A stretch of 64,000 nucleotides of DNA, taken from positions 62,454,742 to 62,518,741 of the forward strand of contig JAUPFV010000005.1 in assembly GCA_036936605.1 (NCBI GenBank), given 5' to 3'. A model generated the notes under the pieces. The model made no database searches and was not told where the DNA came from. It saw only the letters and a program-made list of their open reading frames with translations. This DNA comes from Limnanthes douglasii subsp. nivea (Eukaryota; Streptophyta; Magnoliopsida; Brassicales; Limnanthaceae). This document shows, piece after piece, positions 34,841 to 46,200 of this stretch (position 1 is its first letter; each line of letters begins with the position of its first letter). The position numbers were made by a program, and so were the translations under genes.

Positions 34841-35339
34841 CAATCCATTTATGTTGGTTGTACCCTTCGTGATTTATATATTTTTCATTTTCCATGAAGC
34901 ATCATGTTTGGTCTTAAACAACCATTTGCAACCAAGTGCTTTCGTCCATTTAGGTAAGGTAAAAAAATCTCATACTGAATTATCTTATATCGATTTGTAC
35001 TTCTCATTCATTTATTCAATCCATGATTTAGAGTTTAAACTTTTCAAAACATTTTGGGTTCTTCCATAATGTATGAAGTCACCTCATTTTCATTAAGGAA
35101 TACCACATAATCTAAAGGTAATGCATATATTATGTTTTTACTAGATCTACATAGTGTAGGATCATTGTGTTTCTCAATTTCTCGAGGTCGTTGAATTTGT
35201 TCATATCCATATTCTCTTCTTTAGGTGGAAGTACAACATCAGTATGAGGAACTAGATTCCTTAGCATATTGCATATGACCGAAATTATAACTATTGATGG
35301 AACATTAATGTTGAAGACTAAACGAACAAATGTAATCAC
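34841..35339 (-). pseudogene. Copia-2 integrase tail / polymerase start
   Basis: On the minus strand: a weak linker, LDYVVFLNENE near 35080, a MNEKYKSI..DNSV block, and LPKWTKALGCKWLFKTKHD near 34960-34910, which equals the usual GCKWIFKTKRD start of copia RT. Degenerate with several stops. Integrase core and protease are absent between here and gag. Confidence 0.6.
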
Positions 35340-35639
35340 TTTTGTCCAAAAAAAATTATATTCCTTCTAAAAGAGGAAACAAACAAAACATCCTCTAAAA
35401 ACAATAAATGTCATGAATGTAAAATAACTGAAATTTAAATTTGTCTTTTACTGGGTAGACCAATCAAACTGCACCAAAAATCTAAATTTCTCCATAATTG
35501 AGAGACTTGGTTTAGCTCAAGCCCTACAAAAAAACACGTGAATTATGGTTGTTGTATCAACCCACCATGTGGCATTCGATACTGAAACTAAATTTTCTGG
35601 TAAATTTACAACTTAAGAGAGCTTATATTTCTTAGCCAT

Positions 35640-36440
35640 CTATACATTCCCCTTAGGGAAATATCTCTTCCAATCATCCGGACTTTTACAATGGAAGCAG
35701 GTGATAACATTGCCTTTATCATTTTCCTTCTTAGAATTATCACATTACTTTCCAGATCATGAATTTTGTGCAACTAAAACTGTAGAGTGTTTATTCATAT
35801 TCTGAGAACCAATTTGAATGATATAGTCCATATTGTCTTTTTTACTCCCCTAAATATACTTTTTATCTTCATGCACAAGATTCAAAATGAGAGTGTTCAT
35901 AAACCATTTCTTGTCGAGACAATCATAGGTTGTCTCTAAGATGTTGAATCGTGAGGGGAGTGACATGAAAATGTAAGACATTATAACAATATCTGGACAC
36001 TAAACGTCTAGTGCCTTCCATTTCCCATGAATATCATCCATTTCAAAAATATACTCTCAAACTTCTCCATTGCATCTGTACTTCATCATCCAAAATTTAC
36101 CAATCAGGTACTTAATTTCGACATGTGGTGCCTTACAAAATCTATTTTCAAGATAGGAAAATATATCTTTAGCATTTTCCAATGACAATGGTCTAAGAAC
36201 TCAAGAACATCTGAGGAACCCCACTCTATATGATATAGTGACGAAGACGATTAGAAATCTACTACCTCTTTGAGTGCATCCTTTCATCATGAGTGATATT
36301 ATCTGTAAGAGGGGTGTGTTTGTCTTCTCTAAGCTAATGATCGATGTCATTGAGACCTAACATGAGAAACATTTTATGTTTTCACTCTTTAAATTTACCT
36401 CTAGATAGTTTGGAGACCTGGATATTATTTCTTACATGAA
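35640..36440 (-). pseudogene. Copia-2 Gag relic
   Basis: Minus-strand frame with stops. Readable parts are SLNDIDH and REDKHTPL (about 36350), AKDIFSYLENRF, KYLIGKFWMMKY, ILETTYDCLDKKWFMNTLI, and a decayed zinc knuckle CFHCKSPDDWKRYFPKG near 35690. The Gly-His pair and the last Cys of the CCHC motif are lost. The order fits a copia gag (UBN2-type). Confidence 0.65.
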
Positions 36441-39292
36441 ATTCATTCACTAAAAAAATACATTGAATTAATGAAACAGTTTATAAAAGAATACTTAAAC
36501 TAGTTAAAAACATAGGTACTAAAATTTTATTGGGCTAAAGGTTTTGGATATGGATTTCTATATATACTGAACTGTCATGATCATTAACGAAGATGATTGG
36601 TGCCAGGGTGCCATACATCACCTCTCAGAGATAGTAAAGAAGACAACGTTGGTTCAACTCCAAATATGAAAACAACCAAGCATCCCGTTGAGGCCAAAGT
36701 TGACTATTTTATGAAAATTGAATGAATAATTCAAAACTGAAAAAAAAGTTATAGATTAGTATGATTTGTGTAATGAAATAATTACGCCATGCAACGTATG
36801 CTCACCATCAGGAAAAATATTTGGTATCCTTATATTGGGATGATTTATTCACACAATAACGGTTCCTTATGGTATGAGTATCTAAAAATATTTTCTACGT
36901 AACTCGCCTTACAAAGACCATACAAGTGAGATACGAGGTCTGTGAATGTAGTTCCAAATAATTGCCGTATAAACTTTTTACTATGTAACATACTTAATCA
37001 CAATTGAAGTGTCCAATTCAGTAAAGATACCTTTAGACATCGTTACCTCGTTACACAGTGAACATCCGGAGTAGTTATGAGATTTGAAAATATCTTGTCA
37101 AATATTCAGATATATAAAAAGATATGAATGTCACTCAAACTTCACACCTGATACAAATAATCCATGGGCATGCAGGATGTCAACATGCACATCCCATTAT
37201 CCAAGTGTCAATAATAGTGAATATTCACGTCTATTTGAAGGGCATATATTCATGATTGATGTATGTTTTTCAATGCATACATAGTTGAGGGCACATATTT
37301 GTACACCTCTAAACACATAACACTTCACCCAAACATGGAAAAAACTAAGCATGCCATCATAATCGATATTCACATGCATAACATATGTATTGAGGAAAAT
37401 ATACAAGTTTATACCGAGAATTCTGAAAAAAAACGATTGGTTTCCTGCTACTATAAACGGGTTCAATTGCAAGAAACTCACATGTAATCCAAATAAAAAA
37501 TATCAAACATGGGTAGTTCGTCGCGACCACAACAGGGGTGAACGCTGTGAACTGCACATCGTGACAGGTCTGCACAGTTCGTGCGGTGAATCGATTCTCT
37601 AAAATAGTTTATCGCAACAATAAACCCCCTTGTCGCAATGAGGTTATGATTCTGAAAACCCAAAACTCTAAATTTGTATGAATTAAGGTTTTTACCTGAA
37701 CATTTCAAAAATTGAACTTGTATTATACATGCATTACAAACAATCCATTATGTGCTCTCAATTTCACCAACCAATAAACATGCATAATATGTTCTCTATA
37801 TCATAACTTGCAAATTAGGTCTCATAATCAAAAATAAATTTAAGACTTTTCTCCCAAACTGAAAAAATTTTACAATTGATTTTTTTGGAGACTCGGTCAA
37901 AGAATTTTACATCTTCAGAACACGGAGCGATGAAATGACTATAATACTACTTCTTATATAAAACACATTGTGAAGTTTGTAAACCTTAAAAGACGATTGT
38001 TGATTAATCCATCTAGTCCAAAAATGAACAACAAATAAAGATGAATAATTACTGATTTGTGTATCATACTTGTTTATATCAATTGTATAAATCGATATAC
38101 AACGGAAAGCATGTTTGATTCTGATACTACGGTGAAGACCGAGCTATGGAGTTTTATGCGGTTCACTAGTAGTTATCTGTGAGTGATAGAGATACCGACC
38201 TTAATGAACCTGCAAATAAAATAAAACTGAATTAAATTCGAAGTTAGAAAAATAAAAAAATAAAACAAATACATTTTCTTGTTTCAGTCGATACATCTCG
38301 AATTCGACGAATTAGTCTGTTGTTTATATTTCGAGAATTGTTTTTAAATTATTAAAAACAATCTATGAATTGAACTAATGAATTTTAATTCAACCTAGTT
38401 CTTATTCTTGATTAATTTGATATTTTATTTAATTTTTAATTTTGTTTTTATTAATGTAATTAGTGATTACAAATCGATGTACTAGACCGTACATGTAACA
38501 CCAATTAATTTTTTTATTGAAACTTTTGAACTTTTGCTTTCTCTTAAACTCACTATCAATCTAATTATTTGTTAATCTAAGTATGTATAATTCAAATTAT
38601 TATTCTTAATTAGACAAAAAACGATATGTATAAATATTATAAATTATATAAATGTGGAGTCGTTTCAAATTCAAATTATTTATATAATTTTCAATAGATA
38701 TATAATATAAACTTCCTCCAATTTATTTTTGCCCCGTACCTTAGTTATACACCTCCAAATTTGCCGACTCCATATTAGAATTCGAGATTTTGCATGACTT
38801 GAAATTGGAGTTGATTTATGAAGTTTGGATATAATTAAGTAAAACGATATTTTCTCAAAAGTTTGAGTTATTAAATTTGAGAAAAAAATTGTTTTATTCT
38901 TAATTAAAGTTTAGGAGGTGAGACCGAAGCAGAAAATAGTTCATTGATTAAACTTCTTAATTCGTGAGTTGTAATGTAAATAAAAGGCAGAGGTATTCAG
39001 GAATTCCTTAAACTATATAGTACGAAAATAGCGCGGAATGTTAGGCGGGAATGCACAACCCCGCATTTCCTTTCCCATTATGTTCGTAAATTCAAAAGTC
39101 ACGCAAACAAAATCACAATGTATACCGCAAAAAAACGCAACAATTCTTTAGCAAAGGGAATTTGATTACTAAACCAAAGAATAAAATATTTAAAATTGAG
39201 ATTTACAAATAAAAACTTATTTAACAAACCTATTACGGATAAAACATAGTAACCAATTTCTCTTTTTTTGTTTTTTTTTTAAATTTTTTTAA
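36441..39292. other. Spacer with a small GC-richer patch
   Basis: No gene. 37500-37620 is clearly richer in GC than its surroundings and has a weak inverted repeat around GAACTGCAC/GTTC; origin unknown. 38120-38250 is homologous to 31277-31400 and may be the 5' LTR/PBS end of Copia-2 or a relative on the minus strand. Confidence 0.35.
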
Positions 39293-39960
39293 AGTCCGTA
39301 TATTTTAAACCGTAACTCGGAAAAAAAGTCCGAAAATACCAGTGGTTTTGCTTTTTTTAAGACGAACAAAACTAGTACCATTCATGATATGTTTTGATTT
39401 TTTTTTTTTTAAATATTATATTTTACACACGTTTCCCATCTATCAAAACAAAGAGGTTTCTCATCTAACAAAATAAAGAAGGTTTCGCATCTATCAATAT
39501 TAAAAAAAGTTTCGCATATATCAAAATAAAGAAGGTTTCGCATCTATCAAAATAAAGAAGGTTTAACATCTATCAAAATAAAGAAGGTTTCGCATCTAGC
39601 AAAATAAAAAAGGTTTCGCATCTAGCACAACAAAACAGGTTTCGCATCTATCATAACGAAGAAGGTTTCGCATCTTCTTCGCGAAACCCTTGAAATTTTT
39701 AAAACTTTAAAAGTATGTATCTTTTAAACCGTAACTCGAAAAAAAATTCCGAAAATACCATTGGTTTTGTTTTTTTAAGACGAACAAACTAGTACCATTC
39801 ATGATATGTTATGAATTACAATTTTTTTGAACAAATAACGTTACGCATCTATCAAAAACGTGTTTTTTGCATCTACCATTCGAGAAGAATTACACGTTTC
39901 GCATCTCTCAGTAGGTACAGATACAAAGGTTTCGCATCTTCTTCCCTGAGCCATTTTACT
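39293..39960. repeat. Nested duplication with 26-bp minisatellite
   Basis: A block of about 100 bp (TTTTAAACCGTAACTCG .. ACCATTCATGATATGTT) occurs at 39293-39395 and again at 39711-39813. After each copy comes an array of GGTTTCGCATCTATCAAAAT units, ending GGTTTCGCATCTTCTTC. The first array (39425-39690) has about ten units at a period of 26-27 bp; the second (39840-39950) has only a few diverged units. At 39664-39688 the array end forms a perfect 8-bp stem (GGTTTCGC / GCGAAACC) with a 9-nt loop. Confidence 0.88.
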
Positions 39961-40540
39961 CGACACCAAAATCTCAGAAACTCAAAACAGACTAAAATCG
40001 ACGAAAAACTAACTAAAATACAACAAATAAACTACATTAGCAACGTAAAAACCAATTAAATACCAAGAATCAGAAACAAAAACATATCTCGAGTACTTCT
40101 AGTATTCCAAAATCAATATTCGAATTCCACACACAAATCCACTTATCTAAACATATATCCAAAATCAAGCTTCGAAATCAACAAAAAACATATGAAAACA
40201 AAAAAAAAAACAAGAAAATTGAGTAAAAAAATGAAGAATCGCCTAACATTAGAGCCGTTCTATTCACGTATAGAGAGAGAAAGAAAATTGGGAAGAAAAA
40301 TGTGAAGTATGGATCTAAAAGCCTTTTATATAAATGAACAAAGGTATTTAAAGAACTAGTGAGTCTTCAATGGTAAATATTTAACTACCACGGGTCTTTC
40401 TCGGAGAATAATGAAAATATGGGTCTTAAATAGATAATAGTTTGGGTTTTGGGTCTAAATGGTACTTTACCCTATTTAAAAAGTAATAATAATAAAAATA
40501 GTAATAAAATAATATAAATTCAAATAAATTTCTTTTTTTA
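39961..40540. other. AT-rich spacer before LINE 3' end
   Basis: No gene seen. The T-run at 40532-40539 marks the probable A-tail of the minus-strand LINE. Confidence 0.4.
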
Positions 40541-40702
40541 GCAAATAAAGAACTTTATTACTAAAATGTTAGAATTTACAAAGTTTTTGGGTAAAATTGA
40601 AAAACAATCAAAACTATAGGACTAAAGGGCAAGTCTAAAAGGCGCCTAAAAATTTGAATTTTCTTCTTCTTCCCCAGAACACCTTCGACGACTTTGAAGC
40701 TT

Positions 40703-43700
40703 TCAACTGGTAACAAAACCCAGCCCCAAACTCTCCAACAAAGCTATAGATCTAAGTTCATCCGGAGGATCAACAAATTGAATATTTTTCTTGGTTTTAA
40801 TCACGTTTTTTGCTATCCAATCGGCACATTGATTTTAGATTCGAGATATATGCCTGATTGTCATCTTTGAATGGATCAAAGATCTGCAGATTTCTATTGA
40901 ATCTTTCAGGTACCAAGCTTCATTTCTATTAGCGATTAATTTGATTAACACCAGATTATCTGATTCTACATCAACTTCTAACCATTGTTTTTGCTTGCAC
41001 TTAATCAGACCTTCGATTAGGGCACTGATTTCAGCAAATAGGGGGTTCAATTTGCCCAGAAGAGTACCAGAACCCAGAAGTATGTCTCCTTCTGAGTTGC
41101 GAATCAGGATGCATGTGCTCGATTCACCAGAATTTTTGTACGAACCATCGACATTCAACTTCATTCTTCCTGGATTTGGAGCTATCCATTTCAGGTATCT
41201 TGGTACTTCTTTGCTATTTTTTACTAAGTTACAACCTAGAGATACATCAGCATGATAAGCATTAGTCCAATGTTTGTAAGATAACATATTCGCCATGTCC
41301 ATGCTCTAAATAATATAAGTAATTCTTTCAATAGCCTTTTTGACAGAAACAGAAGATCCAGAGAACTTTGCCAAGTTCCCGTTTCTCCAGATTTCCCAGC
41401 AAATAACTTGAGGAATTATGTGAGTTATATGTCTTTTTCCTTTAGAGAACCAAAACCATGAGTGCAATATATGATATAGGACCATATGTCTACCAACATT
41501 AATCTTAAAAAGACAACTGAAATAGTTCCAAAGAGGCCAAGCAAAGCAACAACTTACGAAGAGATGGTTTTTCTCTTCGCAGTTATTGCAGAATTGGCAT
41601 TTTGAGGCCATACTAGTATGTCTTTTCATAATGTTACTATCTATATGAATGTATCCTTTTAAGAGCTTCCAACATAAAAAAGAGTATTTTTTAGGTATCG
41701 AAGAGCTCCAAATTCTTGAAAACATGCCTGACTTGGTATAAGTTGTTCTAATACTTTCCCAAGTGGACTTAGTATCAAAATTCTTTTTGAAAGCTTCCAA
41801 ATGATTTGATCACGTTTAGAATTGTCAATTTTGTATTTTAAAATGTGATTAACTCTGTTATTAGGCAAGATATTGTTTAAAACATTGTAATCCCAACTGT
41901 TGTTTCTTCAAAAAGATTTTACACTAGCATATAAATACGAGTTATAAGAGTTAATGTCACTTATCATTGGAGGTTTGTCATGCCAATCTTCTAACCAGAA
42001 GTCCATATGACCTTGTCCAAGCCTCCATTTAATATGTTTCTCAGCAGAGTTTTTGATAGCATGAAGTCTTTTCCATACTGTAGAGTTTGTTGATTTGCAT
42101 TTAGTTTTGAGAGCATGAGAAGCAGTGTAGTATGTCTTGTGCATCATTGTGGCCCATAGGCTATTGTTGTTCCTAAAAATATACCACGACTTATGAGAAA
42201 ATTCTTATTGGATATCATTTAGGCTTTTAACGTTTAAACCTCCCTCATCTAAGGGTTTGCAAAGATGATTTCAGTTAGACCAGTGGATGGTCTTAATATT
42301 GTAGTTTGATCTCAACAGGAATCTGTTAAAATAAGACTCCATTTTCTTAATGATATTATTAGGGACAATGGTGTTTTGCATCCAATAATGAATAATTGGA
42401 ATTAAAACATTGGCTATTAAAGTTAACATGCCCCCAAAGGACAAGTTCTTTAGGTCCCACTCTACTATTTTATCATGAACTTTGTCAAGTAGAGTATAGT
42501 AATACTTCCCTCTGTTTTTTCTAGCAATAGTTATTCCCAAATACTTGAATGGAATAGTGTCAGTATTGAAGCCTGCTTTATTCTTGATATAATTTGTAAT
42601 AGATTGATTAGCTCTTCTAGATATAATCAACTTCATTTTTTCCTTGTTCACAGATTGACCAGAGATAAGCTGATACTTATCCAACATGTTGCTTAGCTGC
42701 TCAATGGAGCTGGTTCTACAGTTTATGAAGATCAAGACATCATCTGCAAAGGCTAGGCAGGGCACCAGGAAGTTAGACCTAGAAGCATAGATAAGATTGT
42801 TATTACTTTCAAAAAGGTTGTAAATCCCTCTAAGTAAAACTTCTTCAGCAAGAATAAACAGGCTAGGAGACAAAGGGTCTCCTTGCCTTAAGCCTTTAGT
42901 TTGTTTAAAGTAACCATTTATAGAGCCATTAATGAGAACAGAAATATGCACATTTGTAATCATTTTCTGTATTAAGTTTATACAATGATCAGAGAATCCA
43001 AAGCATGCTAAAACTTTAAGGATGAATGCATGTGATAACTTATCGAATGCTTTTGACATATCAAGTTGTATGATGGCATTTCCAATTTTTGGCTTTCTAT
43101 CTATATCATAAATCAATTCCTTAATGATTATGATGTTTTCATGGATAAGCCTGCCTTTGACAAAGGCAACCTGCATCTTAGATATAATGTTAGTCAAAAT
43201 ATTTGATAATCTAGAGTTGATAAGGTTTGAAAGAATTCTATTAAACATTGTGCAAAGACTTATCGGTCTGAAGTTGTTCCATTCTGTTGGGTTAGAGCTT
43301 TTAGGTATTAGGCAGAGACCAATAGCAAAAATACCACTTGGTATGCTGTTTCCTAAAAGATAGAAATTAAAAGCATTACAAAGATCCATGTTAATAATTG
43401 GCCAACAAGATTTAAAGAAGAAAATATTAAAGCCATCAAGCCCTGCAGCACTGTCAGTTTTCATTTTAACAATAATACTCCAAACTTCTTCTTTACTGGT
43501 TTGCCTGATAATGGATTAATTATCCTCATCTTTAACAAGATTTGGGATATTGTTAAAGATCTCATCATGCATTAAGATGACTTCCTCATTTCTGTTAGTG
43601 TAGGAGTTTGAATATAATATAGATTTGAAAAAGCATTCAGCAGAATAAGCAATATCATCAGAATTATCAATCCAAACCCCTTTGTCTTTGATCCCATTAA

Positions 43701-44808
43701 TGATGTTTTGTCTTCTTTTTTTAGTCACATAAGCATGGTAGAGTTTGGTGTTACCATCACCATCTCTAAGACATCCATTGTAACATTTTTAATGCCAGAA
43801 ACTCTCTTCATTCCTGAGGGCTTTCAAGTACATGCTGTTAGCTTTAGAGAGATCAGCCTTAGAAACATTGGTATTAGTTTCAAGATGAATGTTTTCCATT
43901 TTCTTGACAGCCTCAGCGGTCTCCTCAACCTTATGGAAAATGTTGCCAAAAGTGTTAGAATTCCATTTCTTTAAGCAACTTTTAAGTCTCCTCAGCTTAT
44001 ACCAAAAGACCTGACCCTGGTTACCCTTGCAAGGAAAGCTCAAATTCTGCTTTACAGTACTCATGAAACTATCATCATTAGTCCAGGCATTTAAGAATTT
44101 AAAACTTTTTTTGCAATTGATATTATAAGAAGTAAAGTTAGACTGAATTAAAAAGGGAGCATGGTCAGAACATGTTCTGACCATGTGATACACTTGAGTT
44201 TCCTTGAAGGTGTTGATCCACAGCTCATTTGCCAAAGTTTTGTCCAATCTTTTCCAACGAGTGCCTCTATTCCAAGTGTATCTCGAACCAATGTACCCTA
44301 AATCTTCAAGATTACAATGTCTTATAGCTTCATTGAAGTCATTGGTACTTGCATGATCATAAGTTGAACAACCAATATGATCCTCAGAACACGTGATGGC
44401 ATTAAAATCATCAGTAATGATCCAAGGGGTTTCATTTAATGCAACCATTCCCATCTGATTCCAAAGATCAACTCTAAGAAAACGTTGACTCTTGGCATAG
44501 ACCATAGAAAAGTTAAACATAGTATCACAACCAGGATAGGAAACAACCATGTCAATAATCTGATCATGATCTTTAAGAATACTGACTTCAAAATCATCAT
44601 TCCAGAAGATCCAAACCTTATTGGAGCTGTATGAGATAGAATTTTTTAACCCAAGAATACTAGATACACCATCCAACTTGCTAGAATCAGCCACGGGCTC
44701 TTGAATGGACACAATTTTTGATTTATTATCTTTGATGATTGAAATGAGCCTTCTCAAAGTAGGCTTATTATTTAGGCCTCGTGCATTCCAGTTAGTTATC
44801 TTTATCAT
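40703..44808 (-). pseudogene. LINE ORF2: endonuclease, reverse transcriptase, RNase H
   Basis: The AP-type endonuclease comes first: NWNARGLNN, IVSIQEP, ITDDFNAI (usual GDFN, so Gly to Asp), RYTWNRG, CSDHAPF. Then RT with AGLDGFN, RPISLC, IIQLDMSKAFDKLSH, GLRQGDPLSPSLF and catalytic AFADDVLIF (about 42745). Next a zf-RVT block with CWKLLKG and CQFCN..EEKNHLFVSC, then a C-terminal RNase H with LNVDGSYKNSGES, FAEISALIEGL and DVESDNLVL. The frame is constant but stopped at about 43789, 43516, 42271, 42196, 41908, 41306 and 40835, with one one-base loss in an A-run near 41785. All domains are still legible, so decay is recent relative to the copia relics. The TGA at 40703-40705 ends the gene. Confidence 0.9.
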
Positions 44809-46117
44809 TATCTGATAAGGATTTTTGTTTCGACTTTTCTCCTTTCTTGGACAGAGAATTAATGGTAAACTTCTTGGATTTTCTTCTTTTCATTTCAGAT
44901 TTAAGCTTTCCATTCATGATGGCACCAAAATCACTATTGTAGGCAGAGTTTGTAGGGGAGTTTTCACAGCTACCCATGTTTTCAATCATATTATTTTCTT
45001 CAAACTGGATATTGCTTTGAGCAAAATCTTGATCAATCCTATGCAATGCTTCAATAACTTCCATATTGTTCTCACCAGAATCATTGTTTTGGTCACATTC
45101 AACCCTTTTATTATCTTTTACCTCAAGAACTTTATCTTTGGAAGTTATAACTGATTTCATCTTTCTTCTATAAACCTTTTTAAAGGTTTGAATGTTACTT
45201 GAACTGTTAAGATACGTTCTTGGTTCTTGATTTTCAGTAACAAATTTATCATTAACTTCATTTATTGAAGCTCTTCTTAATTCTTCCTTGCTGATCATAG
45301 CATTATCTTTTTCACTTCCTTTACAGTTTTCAGTCTTCTCATCTTCTTTATCTTGCTGATTTTTCTTTCCCATCTTTTTACAATCTTCCTCTTTATGTCC
45401 CATATGATGGCAAGAGTTATAGTATGGTGGTACATTCTTGTAGCTTAAGTTGATCCAATAACCATCGTTAGACCCAAAACCACTCCATAATCTGTATTTT
45501 AATCTTCTAGATACATCAATCTCAACATGGGAAAAACAAGCATTCATTGCAGCCTTGTTTTCAGGAACAATCACTTTGTATGTGGTACCAATTGCTGAAG
45601 CCAGGATATGTATAATCAATTTATTATACATGAATTCAGGAATCCTTTCTAAGAAAATCCACACCAAAGACCTTGGGCTCTCAAATTTTTTGTTGAAATC
45701 AGAATCCCATTTTAAGATTGTCATCATCTTTCCTTCTATGTTCCAAACATTTTTGGACCAGATGTTACTAACATCTTTTTTACGCTGAAATTCAATAAAA
45801 ACATGCCTCGAGTCGAGGCTAATGAACTTGTAGGAACCATTGAATTTGAAGGTTTGAAGGAATCCTTCAAGAACAACTTTTCTTGGGATACCTTCCCTGT
45901 ATTTACCAATGATAGTGGTAGAATATTTTTCAAGCAAGAAATCTTTTACCTCTTTCGAATACTGTATTGTGAAATGATCTTCATTTTCTTTATAGAAATC
46001 AGGTTTGAGTTCAAGGCTACGATCTGTGCTTGAAGTGGACCTTTGAAAATCCGATTTCCTGGTGAAGAGCCGGGAACTCTTCAAGAGTTGAACGTTTTTG
46101 TTTGTATTAGAATCCAT
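44792..46117 (-). CDS. LINE ORF1, intact 441-residue RNA-binding protein
   Basis: Binds LINE RNA and escorts it to the nucleus. The frame is complete from ATG at 46117 to TAA at 44792. Residues about 65-165 form a DUF4283-like domain: VFIEFQRK, WNIEGKMMTILKWDSDF, SLVWIFLERIPEFMYN. A zinc knuckle at 231-246 reads YYNSCHHMGHKEEDC; the first Cys (residue 233) is Tyr, so the CCHC motif is incomplete, a one-base TGT-to-TAT change. The rest is Lys/Glu/Asn-rich and probably disordered, ending in a basic then acidic tail. ORF2 starts 17 bp inside its end in another frame, which suggests re-initiation. Confidence 0.85.
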   Translation of the reverse strand: MDSNTNKNVQLLKSSRLFTRKSDFQRSTSSTDRSLELKPDFYKENEDHFTIQYSKEVKDFLLEKYSTTIIGKYREGIPRKVVLEGFLQTFKFNGSYKFISLDSRHVFIEFQRKKDVSNIWSKNVWNIEGKMMTILKWDSDFNKKFESPRSLVWIFLERIPEFMYNKLIIHILASAIGTTYKVIVPENKAAMNACFSHVEIDVSRRLKYRLWSGFGSNDGYWINLSYKNVPPYYNSCHHMGHKEEDCKKMGKKNQQDKEDEKTENCKGSEKDNAMISKEELRRASINEVNDKFVTENQEPRTYLNSSSNIQTFKKVYRRKMKSVITSKDKVLEVKDNKRVECDQNNDSGENNMEVIEALHRIDQDFAQSNIQFEENNMIENMGSCENSPTNSAYNSDFGAIMNGKLKSEMKRRKSKKFTINSLSKKGEKSKQKSLSDNDKDN

Positions 46118-46200
46118 AACATGGAATCATTGAGCAAAAGAAGAAGTGAAGATCAGCACTCAATGCGAAGAAAAGAAAAGAAGAGGTTTCTTGGGAGAGA

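Larger units (their letters stand above)
40540..46200 (-). mobile_element. L1-type LINE, near full length
   Basis: Non-LTR retrotransposon of about 5.6 kb on the minus strand with ORF1, an ORF2 that starts 17 bp before ORF1 ends, a 3' UTR with a polyadenylation-like AATAAAG near 40556, and a short A-tail. The 5' border is approximate because no clear target-site duplication could be matched. Confidence 0.85.

Noticed and set aside
39425..39690. CRISPR-like array of 26-bp repeats
   Set aside because: The units are directly tandem with no unique spacers, and the DNA is a plant minisatellite.
44825..45154. 109-codon plus-strand frame and other plus frames in 40.9-46.0 kb
   Set aside because: Shadows of LINE ORF1 and ORF2, which have clear domains on the minus strand.
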